Assembly: GCA_017464425.1 (NCBI GenBank)
Contig: JAFUDX010000017.1
Coordinates: 1-64,000 of the forward strand
DNA from: Treponema sp.
GTDB lineage: Bacteria; Spirochaetota; Spirochaetia; Treponematales; Treponemataceae
DNA length: 64,000 nt
Direction of reading: 5' to 3'
Shown: one piece after another, positions 1-7,261 of the stretch
How positions within the stretch are numbered: position 1 is the first letter of the stretch
How the letters are laid out: each line of letters begins with the position of its first letter
Program-made: the position numbers and the translations under genes
Notes under the pieces: generated by a model
What the model saw: the letters and a program-made list of their open reading frames with translations, nothing else
What the model was told of the DNA's origin: nothing
The model's database searches: none

Positions 1-1305
1 GTTTGCGCCGACTGTACCGTCACCACCGATACCCCAGAATTTACATTCTACTGTACCTTCAGCGGCTGTGATTGGAGCCGGTTTAACCTCTGGAAGAGAG
101 AGATTTGTAACATCATCAACAATTCCGAGAGTGAAGCGTGGTTTAGGTGCGTCTTTAGCAAGCTCTGTGAATACTGCGAATACTGAGCTTGGAGGTGTGT
201 CTTTTGAACCCAAACCGTAGCGTCCGCCAGAAAGAACTACATCGTTGAGGCCAGCCTCGCGGAGAGTTGTAGCGACATCGAGGAAGAGTGGTTCACCCAG
301 AGAGCCTGGTTCCTTTGTTCGGTCAAGAACAGCGACTTTCTTTGCTGTTTTTGGCAATTTTTCAAGGAATTTCTTTGGCATCCATGGTCGGTAAAGATGT
401 ACTTTGATAAGACCGACTTTCTCGCCCTTCTTTGTGAGGTAGTCGATGACTTCTTCTGCAACATCACAGATTGAGCCCATAGCGACGATAACGCGGTCAG
501 CATCTGGAGCGCCGTAGTAGTCGAAGAGACCGTATTTTGTGCCGAGTTTAGCGTTGATTTTGTCGATGTATTTCTCAACGATTGCCGGGAGAGCCTCGTA
601 AGTTGAGTTACAAGCCTCGCGGTGCTGGAAGAAAACATCACCGTTCTCGTGAGAACCACGCATTGCAGGATGCTCTGGGTTGAGAGCGTGAGCACGGAAT
701 TCTTTGAGGGCTTCAGTTGGGAACATCTCTTTGAGATCAGCGTAGTCCCAGGTTTCGATTTTCTGGATTTCGTGTGAAGTGCGGAAACCGTCGAAGAAGT
801 TGATGAACGCAACCTTTCCTTCGAGAGCCGCCAAGTGAGCCACGGGAGCCAAGTCCATGACTTCCTGCGGATTGCTTTCTGCGAACATAGCCGCGCCCGT
901 CTGACGGCACGCATACACATCTGAATGGTCGCCGAAAATGTTCAAAGACTGAGTTGCAACACAACGAGCCGCAACATGGAACACACAAGGAAGCTGCTCA
1001 GCAGCAATCTTGTACATGTTCGGAATCATAAGGAGCAAGCCCTGTGAAGCCGTGAATGTGGTGGTAAGCGCACCAGCCGCCAAAGAACCGTGAACCGTTC
1101 CCGCTGCTCCTGCTTCTGATTCCATTTCGATAACCTTTACTTTGTTACCGAAAATGTTTTTCTGACCTGCAGCAGACCAGTTGTCTACCCAGTCAGCCAT
1201 TGGTGAAGAAGGAGTGATTGGATAGATACCAGCAACCTCAGTGTAAGCATACGCTACATGAGCCGCAGCCTGGTTTCCGTCCATTGACTGTTTTTTTCTG
1301 GACAT
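1..1305 (-). CDS. nifJ: Pyruvate:ferredoxin (flavodoxin) oxidoreductase, N-terminal 435 residues (3' end outside window)
   Basis: Oxidatively decarboxylates pyruvate to acetyl-CoA, passing electrons to ferredoxin or flavodoxin; a central cytoplasmic enzyme of anaerobic fermenters. The visible part covers domain I and most of domain II of a single-chain PFOR: a YPITPSSPMADW motif at about residues 28-39, followed by the EMESEAGAAG and TTFTASQGLLLM segments that shape the pyruvate/thiamin site, then the transketolase-C-like part with KVHLYRPWMP. The start is the ATG at 1305, preceded at the right distance by GGAGGA. The C-terminal ferredoxin and thiamin-binding domains lie beyond base 1. Upstream there is a hairpin with a U-tract and then a GC-rich repeat. 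Identification is secure; only the end is missing. Confidence 0.95.
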   Translation of the reverse strand, partial: MSRKKQSMDGNQAAAHVAYAYTEVAGIYPITPSSPMADWVDNWSAAGQKNIFGNKVKVIEMESEAGAAGTVHGSLAAGALTTTFTASQGLLLMIPNMYKIAAEQLPCVFHVAARCVATQSLNIFGDHSDVYACRQTGAAMFAESNPQEVMDLAPVAHLAALEGKVAFINFFDGFRTSHEIQKIETWDYADLKEMFPTEALKEFRAHALNPEHPAMRGSHENGDVFFQHREACNSTYEALPAIVEKYIDKINAKLGTKYGLFDYYGAPDADRVIVAMGSICDVAEEVIDYLTKKGEKVGLIKVHLYRPWMPKKFLEKLPKTAKKVAVLDRTKEPGSLGEPLFLDVATTLREAGLNDVVLSGGRYGLGSKDTPPSSVFAVFTELAKDAPKPRFTLGIVDDVTNLSLPEVKPAPITAAEGTVECKFWGIGGDGTVGAN

Positions 1306-1333
1306 TTTGTCCTCCTATAAAATAGTAGAAAAA

Positions 1334-1364
1334 AGAAGATTCGGAATGTGGATTAGAATCTTCT
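1334..1364 (-). terminator. Hairpin with U-tract in the nifJ leader
   Basis: A perfect 9-bp inverted repeat (AGAAGATTC / GAATCTTCT, 13-base loop) is followed on the minus strand by six Ts, about 30 bases before the nifJ start. It has the form of an intrinsic terminator. It could end readthrough from the gene upstream or act as an attenuator in the nifJ leader; sequence alone does not decide. Confidence 0.45.
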
Positions 1365-1448
1365 ATGAAAAAAATACTTTGAATGATTACTTAATAGAAT
1401 AAACCTAAATCGCATTTCTTACAAGGGAAAATTTTTTAAATACATAAT

Positions 1449-1612
1449 TGGGCGCATTTTTGCCCGCCCGCCTACGGCAGTCAGGCAAAAACCGCGCTTT
1501 TCGGGGTTACGCTATCGCTCCATTGCCTACGGCAACGCTTCGCGCCCCTACAATCGCTTGCGCGGCCAGCGTGATAGCATCCGATGCCTATGGTGCGGGC
1601 GTAAATAGCATT
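1449..1612. repeat. GC-rich intergenic repeat-like block
   Basis: This block is far richer in G+C than its flanks and is built from short inverted and direct motifs such as GCCTACGGCA (twice), GCTATCGCTCC, GCTTCGCGCC and a terminal GGTGCGGGCG. No good start or ribosome-binding site supports the short frame across it. It looks like a dispersed intergenic repeat; the block at 58.9-59.0 kb has a similar style but is not a clear copy. Confidence 0.5.
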
Positions 1613-1625
1613 GAAGAGTTTTGCT

Positions 1626-3614
1626 TTAATACAACTGTTCTATTTTGCTGAATTTAAAACCGCCACTTCCCGCACTTCGGACAAAGACGACATAGAAATA
1701 CTCTGGAACCATCGCAGTAATTTCCCGCGTAAGAATCTCGCTGCTATCGTCTGTAGAAGAATATCTGACAACTTCTGAACGGCCAAGTTCATTGCCACCT
1801 TCATCAATAAGAACAATATAGTTGTCAGTTATTGTGCTGCCTACTTTTTTGAAAGTGAAGACTATTTTTTCAGAACCTACCTGTGCGGCCTTTACTTTCA
1901 AATACCCTGTCTGTGATTCAAGTTTGGAAAGATTTGTTGAACCACAAGAAGCCTGAATATAATGATGACTTTCACTAGTACTCTCAACAATTTTTATTTT
2001 TCCAGCTTGAGTCTGTACTATGAAAAGGCCGCCGTCAAACAATACTGTTGTCCCTATAGTACCTGTTTCATCTGTGATAGTGATTTCATCACAATCATAC
2101 ACCAAAACATTGTCGTAAGAGTTTTCAGTTGTATTAGCATTCGTCTTATTCTCAACATTTTCGATGCTGCTGTTACCACTATTGCTAGGAGTGCTGTCAG
2201 TGCTTGTTCCCATAGTGAACTTCATTTCAAATCCATTATAAGATGCGACAACGATATTACCGCTTATGCTTTTGATTGTGTATGAAAGCAGTTCCTGTGT
2301 CACTCCGCTCATAACGACATTTATCTTAACCGTTTCTCCCACTTTCGTTGGGTCACCTGTATACTTTGTCAGCCCCTTGTTTTCAAGTTTGTCATATGAA
2401 TAGACATCAACGGAGTTATCGGTATAGAAAATGTAGTAGCTGGTCGCATCATCTTGGAACACCCATTTGCAAACGACATTGGAAGAAGTGCCTGTAGTGC
2501 CAGAGGTGCTACCGCTATTTCCTGTGGTATTACCGCTTGTACTGTCAGAGCTTGTTCCCATAGTGAATTTTACATCAAATCCATTATATGATGTGGTAAC
2601 GATATTGCCGCTTATACTCTTAACGGTGTACGAAAGCAGTTCCTGTGTCACACCGCTCATAACGACATTTATCTTTACCGTTTCTCCCTTTTTTGTCGGG
2701 TCGCCAGTATACTTCGTCAGCCCCTTGTTTTCAAGTTTGCCAGATGAATAGACATCAACAGAGTTGTCAGAATAGAAGATGTAGTAGCTGGTCGCATCGT
2801 CCTGAAACACCCATTTGCAGACGACATTGGAAGAAGTGCCTGTAGTGCCAGAGGTGTTGCCCGTGGTGCTACCGCTATTCCCTGTGGTATTACCGCTTGT
2901 GCTGTCGCCGCTGTCTGTTCCCGTGATGAACTTTACATCAAATCCGTTATACGATGTGATGACAACATTGCCACTTATGCTCTTGACAGTGTATGAAAGC
3001 AACTCCTGTGTCATTCCGCTGATAACGATATTTATCTTTACCGTTTCTCCCGCTTTTGTCGGGTCACCGGTATATTTTGTCAGCCCCTTGTTTTCAAGTT
3101 TGCCAGATGAATAGACATCAACAGTTTTATCGGCATAGAAAATATAATATGAAGACTCATCGCCATCAAATACCCACTTGCAGACGACATTATTTTCCGT
3201 TCCTTTGTTGGAGGAGGTCTTTTGCATGGTAAATTTTGTGCCAGAATCCATTTCTGTAGCAACAACGCTACTATTTGCATTTACAACAATAAAGGTTTTT
3301 ATTGTTATTCCCGCCCGATTCTTTATTGTTAACGCTCCCGTTGTCGTCGGTGCTCCTTCATAACTAAGTTCATTTCGCGTATAAATACATTTATTGGATT
3401 CATAATACTCAACAGTCTTGTCACCATAGAAAATATAAAAATTAGTCTGATCGGTGTCTTGAACCCATGTAGCGACAGCCGCATCTTCATTTTTACCGTT
3501 GTTCCCATCACTACACGCAACAAATGAGCCTGCGGCAAGCACTACTAACGCAAAAATCGGATAGAAGAGCTTATGAAATAATACCCCCCCCCGTATAAAC
3601 TTTACATTCGCCAT
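1626..3614 (-). CDS. Repeat-rich surface lipoprotein with a G9 tract in its signal peptide (candidate phase-variable)
   Basis: A 662-residue predicted lipoprotein. The start at 3614 has AGGAGG just upstream and a TATAAT promoter. The signal peptide is hydrophobic and ends at Cys34 (SFVAC). Codons 8-11 are encoded by a run of nine Gs. Three near-identical blocks of about 90 residues follow (KWVF, SYYIFY, VDVYS, YTGDPTK, VKSISGN motifs), joined by Ser/Gly/Thr/Asn linkers, then a different C-terminal domain of about 150 residues with a beta-sandwich look. A shorter divergent copy of the block lies at the N-terminus. No known enzyme motif is present; a surface or adhesive role is inferred from the layout. 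With eight or ten Gs the frame closes within about 25 codons, so the sequenced state is ON. Confidence 0.85.
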   Translation of the reverse strand: MANVKFIRGGVLFHKLFYPIFALVVLAAGSFVACSDGNNGKNEDAAVATWVQDTDQTNFYIFYGDKTVEYYESNKCIYTRNELSYEGAPTTTGALTIKNRAGITIKTFIVVNANSSVVATEMDSGTKFTMQKTSSNKGTENNVVCKWVFDGDESSYYIFYADKTVDVYSSGKLENKGLTKYTGDPTKAGETVKINIVISGMTQELLSYTVKSISGNVVITSYNGFDVKFITGTDSGDSTSGNTTGNSGSTTGNTSGTTGTSSNVVCKWVFQDDATSYYIFYSDNSVDVYSSGKLENKGLTKYTGDPTKKGETVKINVVMSGVTQELLSYTVKSISGNIVTTSYNGFDVKFTMGTSSDSTSGNTTGNSGSTSGTTGTSSNVVCKWVFQDDATSYYIFYTDNSVDVYSYDKLENKGLTKYTGDPTKVGETVKINVVMSGVTQELLSYTIKSISGNIVVASYNGFEMKFTMGTSTDSTPSNSGNSSIENVENKTNANTTENSYDNVLVYDCDEITITDETGTIGTTVLFDGGLFIVQTQAGKIKIVESTSESHHYIQASCGSTNLSKLESQTGYLKVKAAQVGSEKIVFTFKKVGSTITDNYIVLIDEGGNELGRSEVVRYSSTDDSSEILTREITAMVPEYFYVVFVRSAGSGGFKFSKIEQLY
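2215..3190 (-). repeat. Three tandem approx. 350-bp coding repeats
   Basis: The same sequence (beginning ACCCATTTGCA-GACGACATT or close to it) recurs at about 2461, 2809 and 3172, a period of 348 and then 363 bases. The difference lies in the Ser/Gly/Thr linker. DNA identity is very high between the first two units, so unequal recombination could change the unit number. Confidence 0.85.
3584..3592 (-). repeat. G9 homopolymer tract in lipoprotein codons 8-11
   Basis: Nine Gs on the coding strand, 22 bases after the A of the start codon. Slippage by one base either way gives a stop: TAA at codon 15 for G10, TAG at codon 23 for G8. Tracts this long are rare in the rest of the window; the only other one is at 54787. 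Confidence 0.9.
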
Positions 3615-3635
3615 ATTGGCCTCCTGTACCTTATG

Positions 3636-3663
3636 ATTATATTCATTTCAGAAAGCACAATAA
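3636..3663 (-). promoter_or_regulatory. Promoter of the G9-tract lipoprotein
   Basis: Minus-strand TTATTG (3658-3663), a 16-base spacer and a perfect TATAAT (3636-3641), about 22 bases before the start, followed by AGGAGG. Confidence 0.6.
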
Positions 3664-3734
3664 GAGAATGATACGCAAAAGAAATGAAACTTCAGTATAG
3701 GATACCCCGAAAACAAGAATCTTACAAGGATTTT

Positions 3735-4343
3735 TTACTCTTCCCCTGCTAAATAGTACGAATACCCCCGCAAAAAATTATCGTATTGAATTGATTTTAG
3801 CGATTCAGTTGCATCGGGGGCATTTGCGGCAAATGTTTTTGTGATTTTGGAGATTGGCTTGCCTTTTTTGCTCAAAGTTCTTGTTTCTTCGCTCGTGCCG
3901 TCTTCTTTGCAGGCGATTGACACTTCAAAATCAACGCCGATTTTGGAAAGTGCCTGCTGTAATTCATGCACCTTGTACAAGCAGAACTGAAAATCCGCAA
4001 CGATATATTCTGATTTTAGATTTTTGGGGAAAACGGCCGAATCAAAATCAAGCTGTACGCCGTCATAAAAAAGGCTGCCCATCGTCGTGCCGAATTCATT
4101 GAAAATCGTCATGGAAAGCTGCTGCGGGTCTGAAATGACATAGACATCAAAATCAAAACTCTGCTCGCCGAATTTCATGGTCATCCGCTGAACTTTATCT
4201 ATGCTCCCTTCCATGCCTGCGGGTGGCAAAATCGCGAATTTGGAAGTATTGGTTACATATACGGGCGAAAATTGTGATTCAAACCGAGAACTGGCACATG
4301 CTATAAACAAAAATGGAATCAAACAGAGAAAGATTTTTTTCAT
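3735..4343 (-). CDS. Predicted lipoprotein, DUF3261-like
   Basis: A 202-residue protein with a short signal peptide ending in a lipobox (FLFIAC, Cys16). The rest is a single compact domain with no further membrane segment. The pattern ILPPAG, then QSFDFDVYVISD, TTMGSLFYDG and YIVADFQFCLY resembles the LolB-like fold of DUF3261 lipoproteins; I rate that match as tentative. The gene is divergent from the ACT/pectate-lyase operon. TGCTAGAAT (an extended -10) sits six bases before its ATG, so it may be translated from a leaderless mRNA, although GAGGG in the same gap could be read as a weak ribosome-binding site. Confidence 0.75.
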   Translation of the reverse strand: MKKIFLCLIPFLFIACASSRFESQFSPVYVTNTSKFAILPPAGMEGSIDKVQRMTMKFGEQSFDFDVYVISDPQQLSMTIFNEFGTTMGSLFYDGVQLDFDSAVFPKNLKSEYIVADFQFCLYKVHELQQALSKIGVDFEVSIACKEDGTSEETRTLSKKGKPISKITKTFAANAPDATESLKSIQYDNFLRGYSYYLAGEE

Positions 4344-4349
4344 GCCCTC

Positions 4350-4358
4350 ATTCTAGCA
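4350..4358 (-). promoter_or_regulatory. Extended -10 for the lipoprotein at 4343
   Basis: Minus-strand TG-C-TAGAAT with six bases between hexamer and ATG; divergent from the promoter at 4417. Confidence 0.5.
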
Positions 4359-4416
4359 TAAAATTCTGGCTTTGTCTCACTGGAGCATATTTTTCATTGA
4401 AAGCCGTTATTTTTTC

Positions 4417-4425
4417 TGATAAAAT
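4417..4425 (+). promoter_or_regulatory. Extended -10 for the ACT/pectate lyase operon
   Basis: TG-A-TAAAAT with seven bases (AATCGTC) before the ATG at 4433 and no Shine-Dalgarno sequence, the leaderless pattern described in the findings. Confidence 0.55.
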
Positions 4426-4432
4426 AATCGTC

Positions 4433-4702
4433 ATGAATGCAATTATCACGGTCGTTGGTAGCGACAAAGTTGGAATCATTGCGGAAGTAAGCGCACTTCT
4501 CGCAAAACATAAAATAAACATTGCCGACATCACTCAGACAATTCTTTCTGGCAATTTCGTTATGATGATGATGGTTTCTCTTGAAGAATCAAGCATTTCC
4601 ATTGATGAGCTTCGCACGGTTCTCGAAGAAGCAAGCAAAAAAATGGGTGTCGAAATCAACATCATGGCCGAAAAGGTCTTTTCTTCAATGAACAGGATTT
4701 AA
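4433..4702 (+). CDS. ACT domain protein (UPF0237 type)
   Basis: An 89-residue stand-alone ACT domain, a beta-alpha-beta ligand-sensing fold usually binding amino acids. The first strand carries VVGSDKVGIIAEVSALLA, the classic ACT signature in which the GSD.VGI turn and following helix form the ligand site; the N-terminal half resembles the ACT part of formyltetrahydrofolate deformylase. The length equals that of the UPF0237 family. I chose the ATG at 4433 rather than an upstream frame opening because residue 1 then starts the first strand and an extended -10 lies seven bases upstream. The stop codon is one base from the pectate lyase start, so the two are very probably co-transcribed, an unusual pairing. 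Confidence 0.85.
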   Translation: MNAIITVVGSDKVGIIAEVSALLAKHKINIADITQTILSGNFVMMMMVSLEESSISIDELRTVLEEASKKMGVEINIMAEKVFSSMNRI

Positions 4703-4703
4703 A

Positions 4704-5984
4704 ATGAAAAAATCACTTTCCACGCTCTCTGCGCTCTTTTTGGCTTCTGCGCTCTTCGCGCTTCCATCGCCAATCACGGTAAAGGCAGGTTCCAAACCAG
4801 TTACAAATGGCTGGGCAGACATGGGCAAGCTTTCGTATCCGTCACGAAATGTCATTCTTATTGATGACGCCACCTACCCTTCTGCAGAAAAAAAACTCGA
4901 AGCATTCACAAATGCAATCGCATCAGGCTCGGTCACGGATTCAACGCTTTCACACACTCCTGCGCTCATCATTTTAAGCGGCACGGTTGATTTAAGCGGC
5001 GGAAAGGTAAGCGACACCGATCATTCGTATTTTGACCAATTCGATCCCAGCACACATCAGCGGCTTCACAAAGATTTTATGTACGATATTGGCTCAAACA
5101 AGGCAATCATCGGCATCAAAAACGCAAAAGTTGCGTTCGGCGGATTACGAATCAAAGCATATGAAGACGGCCGCAAAAATGTCATCATCCGCAACATCAA
5201 TTTTTGGGACGCGCATGGCTCTACCGAATACGACACAAGCATCCCCCAATACATGACCAAAAAAGCGAGCGCGGATCAGCTTGTAATTGAAGGAATCGAA
5301 GACAAATCTACCAAATCACGCTATCTGTATGTTCCCGAAGACATTTGGATTGACCACTGCACATTCTCAGACGGACTGTGCAGCGATTTGGACAGGAATT
5401 TCAATCATGACGGTGCGCTTGACATCAAATGTGGCAAAAACATCACCATCTCGTTCTGCGAATTCACGAATCACGACAAAGTGACTCTTTCTGGCTCCAG
5501 CGACAAATTCACTGACCCAAGCGAACGCGAAGTCACCTTCCACAACAACTATTATCATGGGTGCGTTCAGAGAATGCCACGCACACGCGGAGGATATTTC
5601 CATCTTTACAACAATGTTTTTGACGACATTGGCACAAAAAACAATTCTGGAGCAAGCTTAGGACCAGGAATAGGCGCACAATTCATCGTCGAAAACAATT
5701 TTTTTGGAAATCATGCGGGCAAAATCTTAAAGGCACAGGACAGCTCAGAGCCTTCCGATTCTACCTTTTACAAAATCTATGCCAGTGGCAATTCCCCAGA
5801 ACTTACTAAATCCAATTCAGAAGGATTTGAGGCTCATCAGGTCACAAAAAAGCCGTGGAATATTCCATACAAATACTCACTTCAAAACGCGATTAAAGCA
5901 CATTTTGATGTGATGGAACAAGCGGGATGCGGTGCCGAAGTTTCTTTTCAATTGAAGGGGTCTAGGAAAAATCAGCAGTTCTAG
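4704..5984 (+). CDS. Secreted pectate lyase, polysaccharide lyase family 1
   Basis: A 426-residue exported enzyme that cleaves polygalacturonate by calcium-dependent beta-elimination. A signal peptide (MKKSL...ALFALPSP) is followed by a right-handed beta-helix domain. Family-1 landmarks are visible: WIDHCTFSDG (about residue 214), DGALDIK (about 235) giving calcium-site aspartates, KVTLSG (about 259), and RMPRTRGG (about 288) containing the catalytic arginine region. HLYNNVFDD and VENNFF are typical later coils. AGGA lies about ten bases before the ATG. The last four bases overlap the convergent gene. The enzyme points to pectin as a growth substrate; I see no transporter or uronate pathway genes alongside it. 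Confidence 0.92.
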   Translation: MKKSLSTLSALFLASALFALPSPITVKAGSKPVTNGWADMGKLSYPSRNVILIDDATYPSAEKKLEAFTNAIASGSVTDSTLSHTPALIILSGTVDLSGGKVSDTDHSYFDQFDPSTHQRLHKDFMYDIGSNKAIIGIKNAKVAFGGLRIKAYEDGRKNVIIRNINFWDAHGSTEYDTSIPQYMTKKASADQLVIEGIEDKSTKSRYLYVPEDIWIDHCTFSDGLCSDLDRNFNHDGALDIKCGKNITISFCEFTNHDKVTLSGSSDKFTDPSEREVTFHNNYYHGCVQRMPRTRGGYFHLYNNVFDDIGTKNNSGASLGPGIGAQFIVENNFFGNHAGKILKAQDSSEPSDSTFYKIYASGNSPELTKSNSEGFEAHQVTKKPWNIPYKYSLQNAIKAHFDVMEQAGCGAEVSFQLKGSRKNQQF

Positions 5985-6472
5985 CTTCTTACGCTCCATA
6001 TAAAAATCCAAATAAAGCACATAACGGTAATGATTTTAATTCCCGTGCCAAGCAAAAAGCCCGTAAAAGCCCCGAATGCCGCTTTGAGGGCTTTTTTTGT
6101 GTCGGAAGAATCGTGCAACAGCTCGCCAATTAAAGCCCCCACGAATGGCGCAATCAGAATAAAAATCGGGCCGAGAAAAAACGAAACAATCAGCCCGATT
6201 GTGCATCCCCATGTCGCGGCTTTGCTTCCGCCGGCTTTTTTTGTCATGAGCGAAGGGAAAACATTGTCCATGACCGTCACAAGAGCAGCGACAATTCCCG
6301 TTACCACAAGAATCCACACTTCAAGCCCTGAATAGGCCGAAAAATGCGCGGCAAGAAGCCCTGCCCACGCAATCGGCGGACCTGGCAACACAGGCAGGAC
6401 GGTTCCAATCAAGCCGATTAACAGCAAAAGTCCTGCGAGAACAGCAAAAAAAATCGTAGGGTCAATATGCAT
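5981..6472 (-). CDS. DUF456 family membrane protein
   Basis: A 163-residue inner-membrane protein with four or five hydrophobic segments. The DUF456 hallmarks are present: LIGTVLPVLPGPPIAWAGLL near residue 20, a DNVFPSLMTKKAGGSKAATWG loop, and a glycine-rich FLGPIFILIAPFVGALIGEL segment. The family has no established function. AAGGAAGAAG precedes the ATG at 6472. Ten bases separate it from the HD-domain gene upstream, suggesting a two-gene operon. It overlaps the pectate lyase stop by four bases tail to tail. Confidence 0.85.
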   Translation of the reverse strand: MHIDPTIFFAVLAGLLLLIGLIGTVLPVLPGPPIAWAGLLAAHFSAYSGLEVWILVVTGIVAALVTVMDNVFPSLMTKKAGGSKAATWGCTIGLIVSFFLGPIFILIAPFVGALIGELLHDSSDTKKALKAAFGAFTGFLLGTGIKIITVMCFIWIFIWSVRS

Positions 6473-6481
6473 ACTTCTTCC

Positions 6482-7177
6482 TTAAATATCCCACCAGCCG
6501 GCTGCCGTTTGGTCAGCAAGCTGCACTAAAAGCACGAGCGGATTCTGCAGCAGATTTGAATAATTGTATGTTTCCATCGGGCTTAAATCTGAAAATCCCA
6601 TGTGGCGACTGATTGCTTCGATTACCGTGCGCTTTTTGAGCAGATGAGGCATCGACTCCAAAAGAAGCAAGACGGATTCATTTCCATGCCCCAGATTCCG
6701 CAAATCCGATTTTGTTTTATAGTATGGCTCGTATTTCCAGTTTCCGTTGAAGTCCTTTGTCTTTTTGCTTTCGGTAGCATATGTTCCGCTTTTACAAAAA
6801 TCATGGGCAAACGCTGAAATAAAAACATCTTCTGCCGTGAACGAAAATTTTTCTGAGTATTTTGAAAGGGCAAAATTTTCAGCGAACGGAATTGCGAAAC
6901 GCAGTGCCTGAACAGTAACTAACAGAGAATGTGCGGCTAGCCCGCCCTTTGTGTTCCCATGAAAGCGCGTACTGGCAGGTGAAGTCCAAAAATCATGGTT
7001 TTCCATCCATTCTGTTATCCGCAAAAGTGACTCTTTATCCTCGATAACATAATCCATCATTTTGAGGGCTGCTTCTTTGACGGCATCTGGCGAAAAAGTT
7101 CCGTCTTTTTGAATCGGAGAATATTCCTGAAACAGAGCAAGCAGGTCGTTTATTTGAGAGCTAAATCTTTCATCCAT
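6482..7177 (-). CDS. HD-domain protein, predicted phosphohydrolase
   Basis: A 231-residue cytoplasmic protein with a metal-dependent HD fold. His83 (LAAHSLLVT), His125-Asp126 (AFAHDFCK) and Asp223 near the C-terminus (LADQTA) give the H...HD...D metal ligands; GHGNES and SRHMG add further conserved histidines. The arrangement resembles HD proteins of bacterial and phage origin that hydrolyse nucleotides or cyclic nucleotides, but the substrate cannot be read from the sequence. A TAGAAT hexamer lies six bases before the ATG and there is no ribosome-binding site, so the message is probably leaderless. Divergent from miaB. Confidence 0.8.
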   Translation of the reverse strand: MDERFSSQINDLLALFQEYSPIQKDGTFSPDAVKEAALKMMDYVIEDKESLLRITEWMENHDFWTSPASTRFHGNTKGGLAAHSLLVTVQALRFAIPFAENFALSKYSEKFSFTAEDVFISAFAHDFCKSGTYATESKKTKDFNGNWKYEPYYKTKSDLRNLGHGNESVLLLLESMPHLLKKRTVIEAISRHMGFSDLSPMETYNYSNLLQNPLVLLVQLADQTAAGWWDI

Positions 7178-7183
7178 ATGCGT

Positions 7184-7189
7184 ATTCTA
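7184..7189 (-). promoter_or_regulatory. -10 hexamer of the HD-domain gene
   Basis: Minus-strand TAGAAT six bases before the ATG at 7177; no Shine-Dalgarno between. Confidence 0.5.
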
Positions 7190-7246
7190 ACGGAAATCAA
7201 TCAAAAAGTCAGTAAAAACACATCTATAGAATTTTCTCACAGGTTT

Positions 7247-7255
7247 TGGTATACT
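7247..7255 (+). promoter_or_regulatory. Extended -10 of miaB
   Basis: TG-G-TATACT with six bases (TTCGTA) before the miaB ATG; no Shine-Dalgarno possible in the gap. Confidence 0.6.
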
Positions 7256-7261
7256 TTCGTA

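Noticed and set aside
237-988. Open frames on the minus strand of 227 and 83 codons
   Set aside because: They lie in other frames of nifJ, whose product is conserved over the whole stretch; they lack ribosome-binding sites.
1448-1651. A 67-codon plus-strand frame in the GC-rich block
   Set aside because: No ribosome-binding site, repeat-like sequence, and it runs into the end of the lipoprotein gene.
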